Origin: a virus
IMG/VR virus record: IMGVR_UViG_3300002488_000070
Location: 1-25,740 of that record
DNA: 25,740 nucleotides
Direction: 5' to 3' (one strand)
The notes below the pieces were generated by a model that was not told the DNA's origin, did no database searches, and was given only the letters and a program-made list of their open reading frames with translations. The translations under genes and the position numbers were made by a program. This document shows, one piece after another, positions 16,088 to 22,628 of the stretch. Within the stretch, counting starts at the first letter, position 1. The number at the start of each line of letters is the position of its first letter.

Positions 16088-16696
16088 CTAACTTCTTGAT
16101 ACAGTATATCTATCATAGTTAAAGCTGACTGTAACTTTCATTAAATCTGCTGTTCCATATGTAACAGGTAAAGATGTAATAGATTTAGGAAAAGCATTCT
16201 TAAATTCATACATCAATGTTCTTTCAATATTCTTTTCAAACTTAGTAATAGTCATTGTATTAGCTTTATAATCATCTGGATATCTAAATCTTCTATAAAA
16301 TGCCTTTTCGTCAAGATTAATATTTGCACCACTAGAAATATAATCCATCCATCCTTCAAAAATACTTAAAGAGGTATAATCTTCATCAACATAAAAAGTA
16401 AAATCAATATCAGTATATAAACGAGTATGTGCAAACTCTTGCGGTACTCCCATAAAATTATCCTTTACTTCCCCTGTTGCGAATGCACTAGCAGGTAATG
16501 ATGCTTCCGAACAAAGTATCCCTGCATTTCTAGATAGAAAAATATCAACATTATCAAGTCCAGATCTTTTAAGATAATCAGTTATAGTTTTATTCAAAGT
16601 TGAAAAATGAACTTGATATTGATTTGTTAACGACAGCTTGCCAAGTTTTTCCTTGACCTCATCCATCGTGATTCTTTGTACTATACCCTTTGCCAC
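16088..16696 (-). CDS. Tail-tube-fold baseplate protein, gp54-like (202 aa)
   Basis: The start is GTG at 16696 (GTG GCA AAG) with an AAGG site. The C-terminal 100 residues show the gp19/gp54 tail-tube pattern: IDFTFYVDEDYTSLSIFEGW (an F-x-V-x-x-D-x-x-S-L-x-x-F-x-x-W helix), DEKAFYRRFRYPDDYKA, a strand pair, then YEFKNAFPKSITSLPVTY and LMKVTVSFNYDRY. The last block is the typical 'F-P-x-x-I-x-x-x-x-x-x-Y ... V-x-F-x-Y-D-x-Y' end of tube proteins. At 202 aa it is shorter than T4 gp54 (320 aa) and about tube-protein size. The context (gp26 downstream, gp4 and gp48 divergent) favours the baseplate-tube initiator over the main tube protein. The exact T4 number is uncertain. Confidence 0.65.
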   Translation of the reverse strand: MAKGIVQRITMDEVKEKLGKLSLTNQYQVHFSTLNKTITDYLKRSGLDNVDIFLSRNAGILCSEASLPASAFATGEVKDNFMGVPQEFAHTRLYTDIDFTFYVDEDYTSLSIFEGWMDYISSGANINLDEKAFYRRFRYPDDYKANTMTITKFEKNIERTLMYEFKNAFPKSITSLPVTYGTADLMKVTVSFNYDRYTVSRS

Positions 16697-16697
16697 T

Positions 16698-16704
16698 CTA
16701 AATA
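16698..16704 (+). promoter_or_regulatory. Late-promoter-like motif CTAAATA upstream of gp4
   Basis: CTAAATA on the plus strand ends 30 bases before the gp4 ATG, inside a 38-bp divergent gap. It resembles the NTAAATA-type late element of marine T4-like phages and forms an inverted pair with the CTAAATA on the other strand at 16728-16734. Confidence 0.5.
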
Positions 16705-16727
16705 CCTTACGAGTCTTATATTATTTC

Positions 16728-16734
16728 TATTTAG
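16728..16734 (-). promoter_or_regulatory. Late-promoter-like motif CTAAATA upstream of the tube-fold gene
   Basis: CTAAATA on the minus strand ends 31 bases before the GTG start of the tube-fold gene, mirroring the gp4 motif and directly abutting the gp4 ATG. Two back-to-back late promoters in one 38-bp gap would drive the two late clusters. Confidence 0.5.
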
Positions 16735-17172
16735 ATGGCTTATAAAGGAAAATTCAGACCAAGCATTCCTAAGAAGTATAGAGGTGATTATACAAATATA
16801 ATATACCGTTCTTTATGGGAACTTAAATTTATGAAATATTGTGATAGTAATCAAAATATTTTAGAATGGGGAAGTGAAGAATTCTTTATTCCTTATATGT
16901 CTCCTATTGATAATAGATACCATAGATACTTCCCAGACTTCTATATAAAAGTTAAAGAAAGTACAGGACAAGTTAAAAAATATGTAATTGAAATAAAACC
17001 AAAGAAACAATGTATAGAACCAAAAGTCCAAAAACAAAAAACTAAATCATATATTCGTGAAGTATGTGAATATGCAAAAAACCAAGCAAAATGGGAAGCA
17101 GCATCAGAGTATTGTAAGGATCGTAAATTAGAATTTAAAGTCTTAACAGAGAACGAACTAGGTATTAAGTAA
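16735..17172 (+). CDS. 4: Head completion protein gp4, PD-(D/E)xK nuclease-like (145 aa)
   Basis: The opening MAYKGKFRPSIPKKYRGDYT and YRSLWELKFMKYCDSN with W-G-S-E-E and IPYMSPIDNRYHRYFPDFY are the pattern of the T4 gp4 head completion family; the length (145 aa) matches T4 gp4 (about 150). A nuclease-like triad is visible: E29 in SLWELKF, D68 in YFPDFY, and E86-I-K88 in YVIEIKPK. This is the layout of PD-(D/E)xK enzymes. In T4, gp4 acts late in head maturation before tail joining, together with gp50 and gp2. It heads the plus-strand late cassette and overlaps the next gene as TAATG. Confidence 0.85.
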   Translation: MAYKGKFRPSIPKKYRGDYTNIIYRSLWELKFMKYCDSNQNILEWGSEEFFIPYMSPIDNRYHRYFPDFYIKVKESTGQVKKYVIEIKPKKQCIEPKVQKQKTKSYIREVCEYAKNQAKWEAASEYCKDRKLEFKVLTENELGIK

Positions 17173-17519
17173 TGGATAGAATCGCAGAGATATCAAATAA
17201 TTTAATTGGAGCTGAAAGTCCTGATGATTTGATGTTAGAAATACTAGAAGCATTACCAGAAGCAGAAGGAGCTCCTGAAGCAGGAAATTATTATACCTTT
17301 GTGTATCAACCAAAAACACCTGGTATTAGATATGATGAATTTCCATTAGTCGCAGTCACAGATGTATTTAATTGGGGTTTTAGAGGATTGAATTTTCACT
17401 GGGGAAATGTAAGACAATATACATGGCAAGAGATGGTTGGAAATCTACATATTGTTAATTCAGAAGAGATAGAATCTTTACGTTCTATTCCTTATGGAAA
17501 AATACGTCTAAATAGTTAA
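17172..17519 (+). CDS. Conserved-looking protein of unknown function (115 aa)
   Basis: I do not recognise a named family. The N-terminal 40 residues are acidic and helical (an Asn/Leu/Glu-rich start with EALPEAEGAPEAG). The rest is a compact aromatic-rich domain with YTFVYQPKTPGIRYDEFPLV, NWGFRGLNFHW and R-Q-Y-TW. The F-x-Y-x-P-x-T-x-x-x-x-Y-D-x-x-P-L-V and G-x-N-F-H pattern resembles a small domain I recall from various T4-like structural proteins. The gene is coupled to gp4 by TAATG and followed by gp48, so a role in the virion or in head-tail joining is plausible but unproven. Confidence 0.6.
   Translation: MDRIAEISNNLIGAESPDDLMLEILEALPEAEGAPEAGNYYTFVYQPKTPGIRYDEFPLVAVTDVFNWGFRGLNFHWGNVRQYTWQEMVGNLHIVNSEEIESLRSIPYGKIRLNS
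17508..17514 (+). promoter_or_regulatory. Late-promoter-like motif CTAAATA upstream of gp48
   Basis: CTAAATA overlaps the last codons of the 115-aa gene and lies 28 bases before the gp48 ATG, about the same distance as for gp4 and the tube-fold gene. A ribosome site (AAGG) lies between. Confidence 0.45.
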
Positions 17520-17542
17520 AATTAATATATAAGGTCGATAAA

Positions 17543-18811
17543 ATGTTAGGTGGAAAATTATTTGATAGTAAAGATAGTGGTGGATTTACTGTAGACAAAG
17601 CTAAAGAAGCACAAAAGAAATATAAAAAAACAAAAGTAATAAATGATAGAAAAAAAGCAATTGAAGATCGTGCTAAAAAATTAGGTGTTACTAGTACTAG
17701 TAAAACTTGGAAAGAGGATGCAGCAGAGAATAGACAATTACAACTAGATAGTGGAGTTGATAAAAATAAACTTTCAGGTAAGCCTGGTGATATAACATCA
17801 CCTGGTTATGGTAAAAATGATAGTGGTTCAACAGAAGCACATAAAAAATCTAGTATAAGAGATAGAGGTGGTTTATTAAGATATCCGTTAGAAGCAATGA
17901 CGGACTCCACTGATTATCTGCAAATTGATATTACAAAATACGTTCCAGTAAAACAAGTAAGTGAATTTGGTGGTATAGTAGGTTCTACTGGTAGTAGACG
18001 ACTTTCTGAAAGATCTCCAATTCGTGGTTTTACAACAACCCAATCCTTAGTTAATAAAGGAACTGTATTATTACAAATACCATCTCAAATTCAAGATGGT
18101 AATTCTGCTTCTTATGGTGAAGATAAATTAAACAGTCTTGTTGGTGCTGCTGCTGGTGGAGCAGTTGATCTTATGAAAAATGCAGGTGAGGAACTAGGTA
18201 AAGGTGATGTGAAAGGTGCAATCGATGCTGGTGGAGATGCGTTTAAAAATGCACTAAAAAGTTCTGGTGTTGATATAAATAGAGCAAAATCATTAGTTAC
18301 TAAAAAATTAGCAGCAAGTGCAGTTAGTGTATTTGGTGGTAACGTAACAGTTGATCAATTATTAGCAAGAGAAGAAGGACAAATATTAAATCCTAATATG
18401 GAACTATTGTTTAATGGTCCTACATTAAGAAACTTCAGATTCTCATTCAAAATGACTCCTAGAAGTAAAAAAGAAGCAGAACAAATAAAACTAATAATAA
18501 GAACATTCAAAATGAATATGGCACCCAAAGTAACTGGTTCTGGTGCAAATTTATTTCTAAATACTCCAAACGTATTTGAATTGAGATATAAGAGTGGATT
18601 TAGAAATCATCCATTCTTACACAAATTTAAACAATGCTTCTTAACTGATATATCAGTTAATTATACTGCCGAAGGTGTATATGCAACATATGAAAATAAA
18701 GAACCAATATCTATGACTATGGATTTAACATTTAAAGAACTTGAACCAATTTATGATAATGATTACTTTGATGAAAGAGGTTATGATTCAGATAGCACAG
18801 TAGGGTACTAA
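17543..18811 (+). CDS. 48: Baseplate tail-tube cap gp48 (422 aa)
   Basis: The protein has a charged, disordered N-terminal ~100 residues. The recognisable baseplate block follows: LRYPLEAMTDSTDYLQIDI with TKYVP, which opens the conserved core. An Ala/Gly-rich insert (SLVGAAAGGAVDLMKNAG and onward) follows, then the tail-tube-like domain: NPNMELLFNGPTLRNFRFSF, KMTPRSKKEAEQIKLIIRTF and a final VNYTAEGVYATYENKEPISM with MTMDLTFKELEPIY. The 'NP-x-E-x-L-F-x-G-P-x-L-R-x-F-x-F' and 'S-K-K-E-A-E-x-I-x-x-I-I-R-x-F' motifs are typical of gp48 of marine T4-like phages. In T4 it joins baseplate to tube with gp54. It is followed at once by gp53. Confidence 0.8.
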   Translation: MLGGKLFDSKDSGGFTVDKAKEAQKKYKKTKVINDRKKAIEDRAKKLGVTSTSKTWKEDAAENRQLQLDSGVDKNKLSGKPGDITSPGYGKNDSGSTEAHKKSSIRDRGGLLRYPLEAMTDSTDYLQIDITKYVPVKQVSEFGGIVGSTGSRRLSERSPIRGFTTTQSLVNKGTVLLQIPSQIQDGNSASYGEDKLNSLVGAAAGGAVDLMKNAGEELGKGDVKGAIDAGGDAFKNALKSSGVDINRAKSLVTKKLAASAVSVFGGNVTVDQLLAREEGQILNPNMELLFNGPTLRNFRFSFKMTPRSKKEAEQIKLIIRTFKMNMAPKVTGSGANLFLNTPNVFELRYKSGFRNHPFLHKFKQCFLTDISVNYTAEGVYATYENKEPISMTMDLTFKELEPIYDNDYFDERGYDSDSTVGY

Positions 18812-18813
18812 AC

Positions 18814-19881
18814 ATGGGATATTTTAGAGAACTTCCAAATTTATTATATCAATCATTTTTACCATCCAAAAATTCTTCTTTAGATTATGTTGAAGTAAAG
18901 AATTTATTTCGTAGAACAAAATTAAGAGATGATTTACAAAATATTTTTACAATATTCACAAGATATGAAATACCTGAAGGATATCGACCAGAAAATGTAG
19001 CAGAAGACTTTTATGGTAGTGATGAACTAGATTGGGTTGTCTTAATGAGTGCAAAGGGTCCTCAAAATACTAGTGGAATATTAAATGTTAGAAATGATTG
19101 GCCAATCTCAAGTAATGACTTATATGGATATGCATTAAATAAATATGGAAATAACTTAAATGCTACTCGTTTTTATGAAACAAAAGAAATCAGAGATAGT
19201 AAAGGACATTTAATTTTAAATGCAGATCAAGTTGTTGATGAAACATTTAAATCTCCAATACCAACACTATTGGATAAACCAGTTACTGAAAAAATAAAAA
19301 ATAGTTCTTTTATATTTGAACAACCTTCTGGAGAATTAAATGGTTTTGTGAAAGGTGATATAATAGAACCAATTTCGACTGATACTAAAAGTCAAGGTCT
19401 TTATTATACAAAGACAGAAAATTATGGAAATTGGGAATTAAATTTACCAAGTAAAACGTGGACATATAGAAAAATTATTACTGCACCACCAGAAGAAGTA
19501 TTTGATACATTATCATATACCACTACTGATGGTAATAAAAGAACAATTACTGTTAGAATAAAAACTGATGGTACTTATGAAGACACTGTACCAGATTTAG
19601 ATAAAGGATCTGGATTTGTTGCCCAATCTTATATACAATATTGGGATGAAACACTAGGATATAATGTAGTAAAATATGGAACTGATGTTAGATCAGGAGT
19701 ATCAAATTGGATATATGAAACTAAATTAAATGATAAGAAGAGAAGTATATATTTACTTAAACCAGAATATTTACAACAATTCTTGAATGATTTTAGAGAT
19801 ATAATGGTATATAACGAATCTTCAGAATATATAAGAGATGATTTAATAAAAACAGAAAATACAAACATTACAATGCCATAA
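18814..19881 (+). CDS. 53: Baseplate wedge subunit gp53 (355 aa)
   Basis: The start MGYFRELPNLLYQSFL with VEVKNLFRRTKLRDDL, YEIPEGYRPENVAEDFYGS and LDWVVLMSA is the diagnostic N-terminal block of gp53 (Y-F-x-x-P-x-x-Y ... F-R-R-x-K-L-R-D ... Y-x-I-x-x-x-x-R-P-x-x-V-A-x-x-x-Y-G-x-x-x-x-x-W-V-V). The C-terminal block (KKRSIYLLKPEYLQQFLNDF) is also typical. At 355 aa it is much longer than T4 gp53 (196 aa), the extra length being a middle region of about residues 160-300. In T4 it closes the wedge ring around the hub. It ends just before a two-way terminator. The ribosome site is TAGGG, 2 bases after gp48. Confidence 0.85.
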   Translation: MGYFRELPNLLYQSFLPSKNSSLDYVEVKNLFRRTKLRDDLQNIFTIFTRYEIPEGYRPENVAEDFYGSDELDWVVLMSAKGPQNTSGILNVRNDWPISSNDLYGYALNKYGNNLNATRFYETKEIRDSKGHLILNADQVVDETFKSPIPTLLDKPVTEKIKNSSFIFEQPSGELNGFVKGDIIEPISTDTKSQGLYYTKTENYGNWELNLPSKTWTYRKIITAPPEEVFDTLSYTTTDGNKRTITVRIKTDGTYEDTVPDLDKGSGFVAQSYIQYWDETLGYNVVKYGTDVRSGVSNWIYETKLNDKKRSIYLLKPEYLQQFLNDFRDIMVYNESSEYIRDDLIKTENTNITMP

Positions 19882-19883
19882 AA

Positions 19884-19907
19884 AAAGGGGTTCGTTAGAA
19901 CCCCTTT
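19884..19907. terminator. Bidirectional terminator between convergent gp53 and gp32
   Basis: A perfect 10-bp stem (AAAGGGGTTC with GAACCCCTTT) closes a 4-nt loop. It is flanked by an A-run at 19881-19886, giving a U-tract for the minus-strand transcript, and by TTTCTT on the plus side. It fills the 32-bp gap between the two convergent stops. Confidence 0.85.
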
Positions 19908-19913
19908 CTTGTG

Positions 19914-20807
19914 TTATTCAGCAGCGAGTTTCGCAAAATACGAAAGTGCTTCATCATCGTCATCCGTACTAGACGGAGTAGGTGTTGATGTAACAGCAGC
20001 AGTTACTAACTGTTCTGCTTCACCTCTATCATTATCTTCATCAATAGTCTCTACATCTTGAGTAACTTTCTTATTACCAAGAACATAACTTAAACGAGTC
20101 TTAAGTTCATCATAGGACTTAAACTGATCGTTAGCAACAAGTTCTGCAAGAGAATACTCTTTCTTCCATAATGCTTCTAGTGCATCATCATCATCCAATA
20201 ATGGAGTAACAGGAGTGAACTCAGAAGAGTCATAATTTCTATAACCAGCAACGTTCTTTGCTTTCAACTTGAAGTTGGCACCTTGCCAGAAATCAAATGG
20301 ATCAATTGCTTCCTCATCCTCAAACTCAGGTTGCATTGCTGCAGTAAGTTTGTCAAAGATTTTCTTCCCATACTTGTATAAGAATACTTTACCTTCGTTC
20401 TCAGGATTAGTAGGATCCTTTACGACATAGATGTTACTAATGTATGTAAGCTTACGCTTCTGCTTACGTGCGGTCTCTTTACCTGCATCTGTTCCATTGT
20501 TCCATAGAGTAGTATTAAACTCAGAAACTGGATCTTTCTGACCAAGAGTGGTTAGAGAGTTTTCAATATACCAACCACCAGGACCTTGGAAGGCATGGGA
20601 GTATAGTTTTACAAATGGCAAATCTTCACCATCTGGTGCAGGTAGAAAACGGATAACGGCATAACCATTACCTGATTTATCACATTCTAATTTCCATAGA
20701 CGGTCATCACCTTGACCACCTGTGTTATTCATTTTTTCGACTTCTTTCACAAGTTTTTGTGTAAGAGAGCCTAGTTTTGATTGCTTTTTAAGTTTAGCAA
20801 ACGACAT
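19914..20807 (-). CDS. 32: Single-stranded DNA-binding protein gp32 (297 aa)
   Basis: I chose the ATG at 20807 (MSFAKLKKQSKLGS), with a GAGG site 7 bases before; this matches the LAST-type N-terminus of gp32 family proteins, whereas a longer in-frame extension runs through the promoter region. The core has DKSGNGYAVIRFLPAP, FVKLYSHAFQGPGGWYIEN and IDPFDFWQGANFKLK. The C-terminal ~50 residues are acidic (DEDNDRGEAE and a DDDDEALSYF end), which in T4 binds gp59 and other replisome proteins. It coats ssDNA in replication, recombination and repair. The T4 zinc ligands are mostly absent: H71 remains, but Ser84 replaces the first Cys and no other Cys lies nearby. It is last in the gp33-gp59-gp32 module, with its own promoter. 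Confidence 0.9.
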   Translation of the reverse strand: MSFAKLKKQSKLGSLTQKLVKEVEKMNNTGGQGDDRLWKLECDKSGNGYAVIRFLPAPDGEDLPFVKLYSHAFQGPGGWYIENSLTTLGQKDPVSEFNTTLWNNGTDAGKETARKQKRKLTYISNIYVVKDPTNPENEGKVFLYKYGKKIFDKLTAAMQPEFEDEEAIDPFDFWQGANFKLKAKNVAGYRNYDSSEFTPVTPLLDDDDALEALWKKEYSLAELVANDQFKSYDELKTRLSYVLGNKKVTQDVETIDEDNDRGEAEQLVTAAVTSTPTPSSTDDDDEALSYFAKLAAE

Positions 20808-20850
20808 TAGATTTCCTCGGATTAATTTGGATTTAATTGGATTTGGTTTT

Positions 20851-20879
20851 ATTATAACAAAAAAACTCTTATGGGTCAA
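20851..20879 (-). promoter_or_regulatory. Sigma-70-type promoter upstream of gp32
   Basis: In the minus-strand direction TTGACC (20879-20874) is followed by a 17-bp spacer and TATAAT (20856-20851). The -35 matches consensus at five of six and the -10 at six of six, with optimal spacing. It lies at the end of the preceding gene; the -35 overlaps its last codons. It would let host sigma-70 RNA polymerase express gp32 separately and early. Confidence 0.7.
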
Positions 20880-21201
20880 CAACCTGTTTGAGTTTATCAA
20901 TAGTGTTATTCATACCATTGAACAAAACAGAAATATCAGTTCCTGCAGGGAAACCCATTAGTTCTACTGATTTTTCTAATTGTTTTTTCATTTCAAGTGC
21001 TTTTGGATCATCTGATAAAGATAATCGAGTATACATAACCCTTTGTTTTTCTAAAAGAGTTGAGAGCATCTCAATATGATCTATTTGATCTTCACGATCC
21101 ATGTCTCCAAAAGAAATCATGGAACCGTAAACATCCTGTTGTAATTGATTAATTTCCTTTAATTCGTTCCGAATGATTTCAGACTCGAAGAATTCAGACA
21201 T
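20869..21201 (-). CDS. Small DUF1825-like protein (110 aa)
   Basis: The protein starts MSEFFESEIIRNELKEINQL and continues with GDMDREDQIDHIEMLSTLL, EKQRVMYTRLSLSDDPKA. The pattern FF-x-S-E-I-(I/V)-x-x-E ... D-R-E-x-x-x-x-x-I-E-x-(M/L)-x-x-L-(M/L)-E-K-x-R-x-x-x-x-R-L-x-L-S-D-D matches the cyanobacterial DUF1825 family as I remember it (about 100 residues, mostly helical, function unknown). The match suggests a gene shared with cyanobacteria. It lies between gp59 and gp32, replacing the usual adjacency, and its start overlaps the upstream stop (TAATG). It is not the T4 gp33 homologue, which I place at 22628. Function unknown. Confidence 0.55.
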   Translation of the reverse strand: MSEFFESEIIRNELKEINQLQQDVYGSMISFGDMDREDQIDHIEMLSTLLEKQRVMYTRLSLSDDPKALEMKKQLEKSVELMGFPAGTDISVLFNGMNNTIDKLKQVVDP

Positions 21202-21416
21202 TAACCTTCTTCCACTGGGAGTTCTTCTCCACCACCATCAACTGGTGCTTCTTCAGTAGCTTCAGTAGTTTCTTCTTTACTTTCTTCAATTTGACTAAGC
21301 ACATCAATTGCACCTTGAAGTCTCAATACAGTTGCCTGACCAGTTGCGACTTGTTGTTGAACTGTAGTCAATTGTTCCTGTAAGTTCTTGAGAACTTCAC
21401 TATTATCAAGAGCCAT
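21201..21416 (-). CDS. Small coiled-coil protein of unknown function (71 aa)
   Basis: A 71-residue protein with a clear heptad pattern in the first 45 residues (NSEVLKNLQEQLTTVQQQVA ... TVLRLQGAIDVLSQIEE) and an acidic Glu/Thr-rich end. The ATG at 21416 has the strongest ribosome site in this module (AAAGGAGGT 8 bases before), overlapping the end of gp59. It has no recognisable enzymatic motif. Small Gln/Leu coiled-coil proteins at this position are common in marine T4-like phages; the role is unknown. Confidence 0.6.
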   Translation of the reverse strand: MALDNSEVLKNLQEQLTTVQQQVATGQATVLRLQGAIDVLSQIEESKEETTEATEEAPVDGGGEELPVEEG

Positions 21417-22008
21417 TACTAATAACCTCCTTTAGAATTTTTTTGTAGTTGTATACATTGATATTTATGAAGGGAATATATTTTCTGATTTTAAGACTTA
21501 CGGTTTCCCACACAGGGTCTGTAAGTTTATTATCGAAATCTTTTACGAAGGAAAAAACTTTTTCCATAATCGTAAGTGTTTCTAGCGAAATCTCTCCACC
21601 CAGATATTTTTTTAGGATAACTGGATGTCCCTTCGAGCAATCGAATACTGTTTCTAATTCGTTCTCTGAGAGCAATTTCTCTGACTGTTCCTTGAATAAG
21701 TACGTCAAACTCTGTTTCCGTCTCATCCAGTCGGCGTAATTTCTTTCGCCAGAATTGATAATTTCTCCAATCCATAGATTTTGTGGGTTGTCTGCAATAA
21801 CGAAATTTGATAATAGAAAATCCAATATTTGTTGATCGGAATATTTCCTAGATGTTTTTTCAAACCAATACTTATCCTTTCGTTTATTAAAGGATGTCAT
21901 GGTTGCCCTTGACTTACCACCATACTTAAAAAAGTCAAATTTAGGATTAGTAAAATGACTTTTCATTGATAAGTATGTTCTATAAGTTTCAAATGGAGTC
22001 ACTTTCAT
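21406..22008 (-). CDS. 59: Helicase loader gp59 (200 aa)
   Basis: The N-terminal block MKVTPFETYRTYLSMKSHFT, KFDFFKYGGKSRATMTSFNK and RKDKYWFEKTSRKYSDQQIL with LLSNFVIADNPQNLWIGEI follows the order of T4 gp59: Y-x-x-Y-x-x-x-K-x-H-x-x-x-x-x-x-D-x-x-K-Y ... K-R-x-D-K-Y-x-F-x-K-x-x-x-K-Y ... (L)-x-S-N-x-V-x-x-x-x-x-x-W-I-G-(E/D). The length matches (T4 217 aa). In T4 it loads gp41 helicase on gp32-coated ssDNA at forks. It lies in the gp33-gp59-gp32 module, with the oxygenase stop overlapping its start (TAATG). Confidence 0.85.
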   Translation of the reverse strand: MKVTPFETYRTYLSMKSHFTNPKFDFFKYGGKSRATMTSFNKRKDKYWFEKTSRKYSDQQILDFLLSNFVIADNPQNLWIGEIINSGERNYADWMRRKQSLTYLFKEQSEKLLSENELETVFDCSKGHPVILKKYLGGEISLETLTIMEKVFSFVKDFDNKLTDPVWETVSLKIRKYIPFININVYNYKKILKEVISNGS

Positions 22009-22628
22009 TAAAATTTTATCATTTTATTATTGAAAAAATTAGAGATACAATATCTCCCATAACCATCATAATAATCAGAATTACTGATCTTCACTTCTTT
22101 GACTCCATGTTGAACCCAACCTGGTAATATTATAATTGAATTATTCTCACATGTCAATTCATATTCGTATTTCGGAAAATAAATCTCACCACCTTCAAAT
22201 TTTTTAGGTTCTTTATAAAAATAAGAAAATGCTAAGAAATTAAAACATGTATCAGTATGTGGCTCATAATACTCTCCATTATGATAATATCTTACTTTTG
22301 TATAATCTTCATCACAAGAAGGTGCATGAGAGCAACAATCATGTATTTTAGCAAATACCTCAAGAGCACTTGAAGTAAATAATTTTCTATTTACAGTTAA
22401 AATATTAGATAAAGATCTATACCTCTCATAAACATCATCTAAAGATAATGCATGAGAATTTGTCTTTCCTACAACTCCACCAAAATCTTTTGCTTCAAGC
22501 AATTTACCTGGTTTAGTATAAAACTTAAGTTCTTCCCAAATTAAATCAAGTTCTTCATCATTATAAAAATTTTCTATAATTAAATGAGGGAATGGTTCTG
22601 AAAATACAGTTCCTTCAATTTCTTTCAT
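22008..22628 (-). CDS. 2OG-Fe(II) oxygenase, prolyl 4-hydroxylase-like (206 aa)
   Basis: The double-stranded beta-helix oxygenase motif set is present: H124 and D126 in YYEPHTDTC, H174 in GWVQHGV, and R192 in GYGRYCISNFF. These are the HxD...H iron ligands and the Arg that binds 2-oxoglutarate. FEGGEIYFP and NSIIILPG are typical strand motifs. Such enzymes hydroxylate proline, other residues or nucleobases; the substrate here cannot be read from sequence. It is inserted between gp33 and gp59, joined to each by TAATG overlaps, so it is co-expressed with the replication/late-transcription genes. Confidence 0.8.
   Translation of the reverse strand: MKEIEGTVFSEPFPHLIIENFYNDEELDLIWEELKFYTKPGKLLEAKDFGGVVGKTNSHALSLDDVYERYRSLSNILTVNRKLFTSSALEVFAKIHDCCSHAPSCDEDYTKVRYYHNGEYYEPHTDTCFNFLAFSYFYKEPKKFEGGEIYFPKYEYELTCENNSIIILPGWVQHGVKEVKISNSDYYDGYGRYCISNFFNNKMIKF

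Noticed and set aside
16698-16734. CTAAATA inverted pair read as a hairpin terminator
   Set aside because: The 7-bp AT-rich stem with a 23-base loop is too weak, has no U-tract, and lies between divergent starts, where promoters fit better.
20808-20900. 31-residue N-terminal extension of gp32
   Set aside because: It would cover the sigma-70 promoter and the end of the preceding gene; MSFAKLKK with its own GAGG site is the family start.
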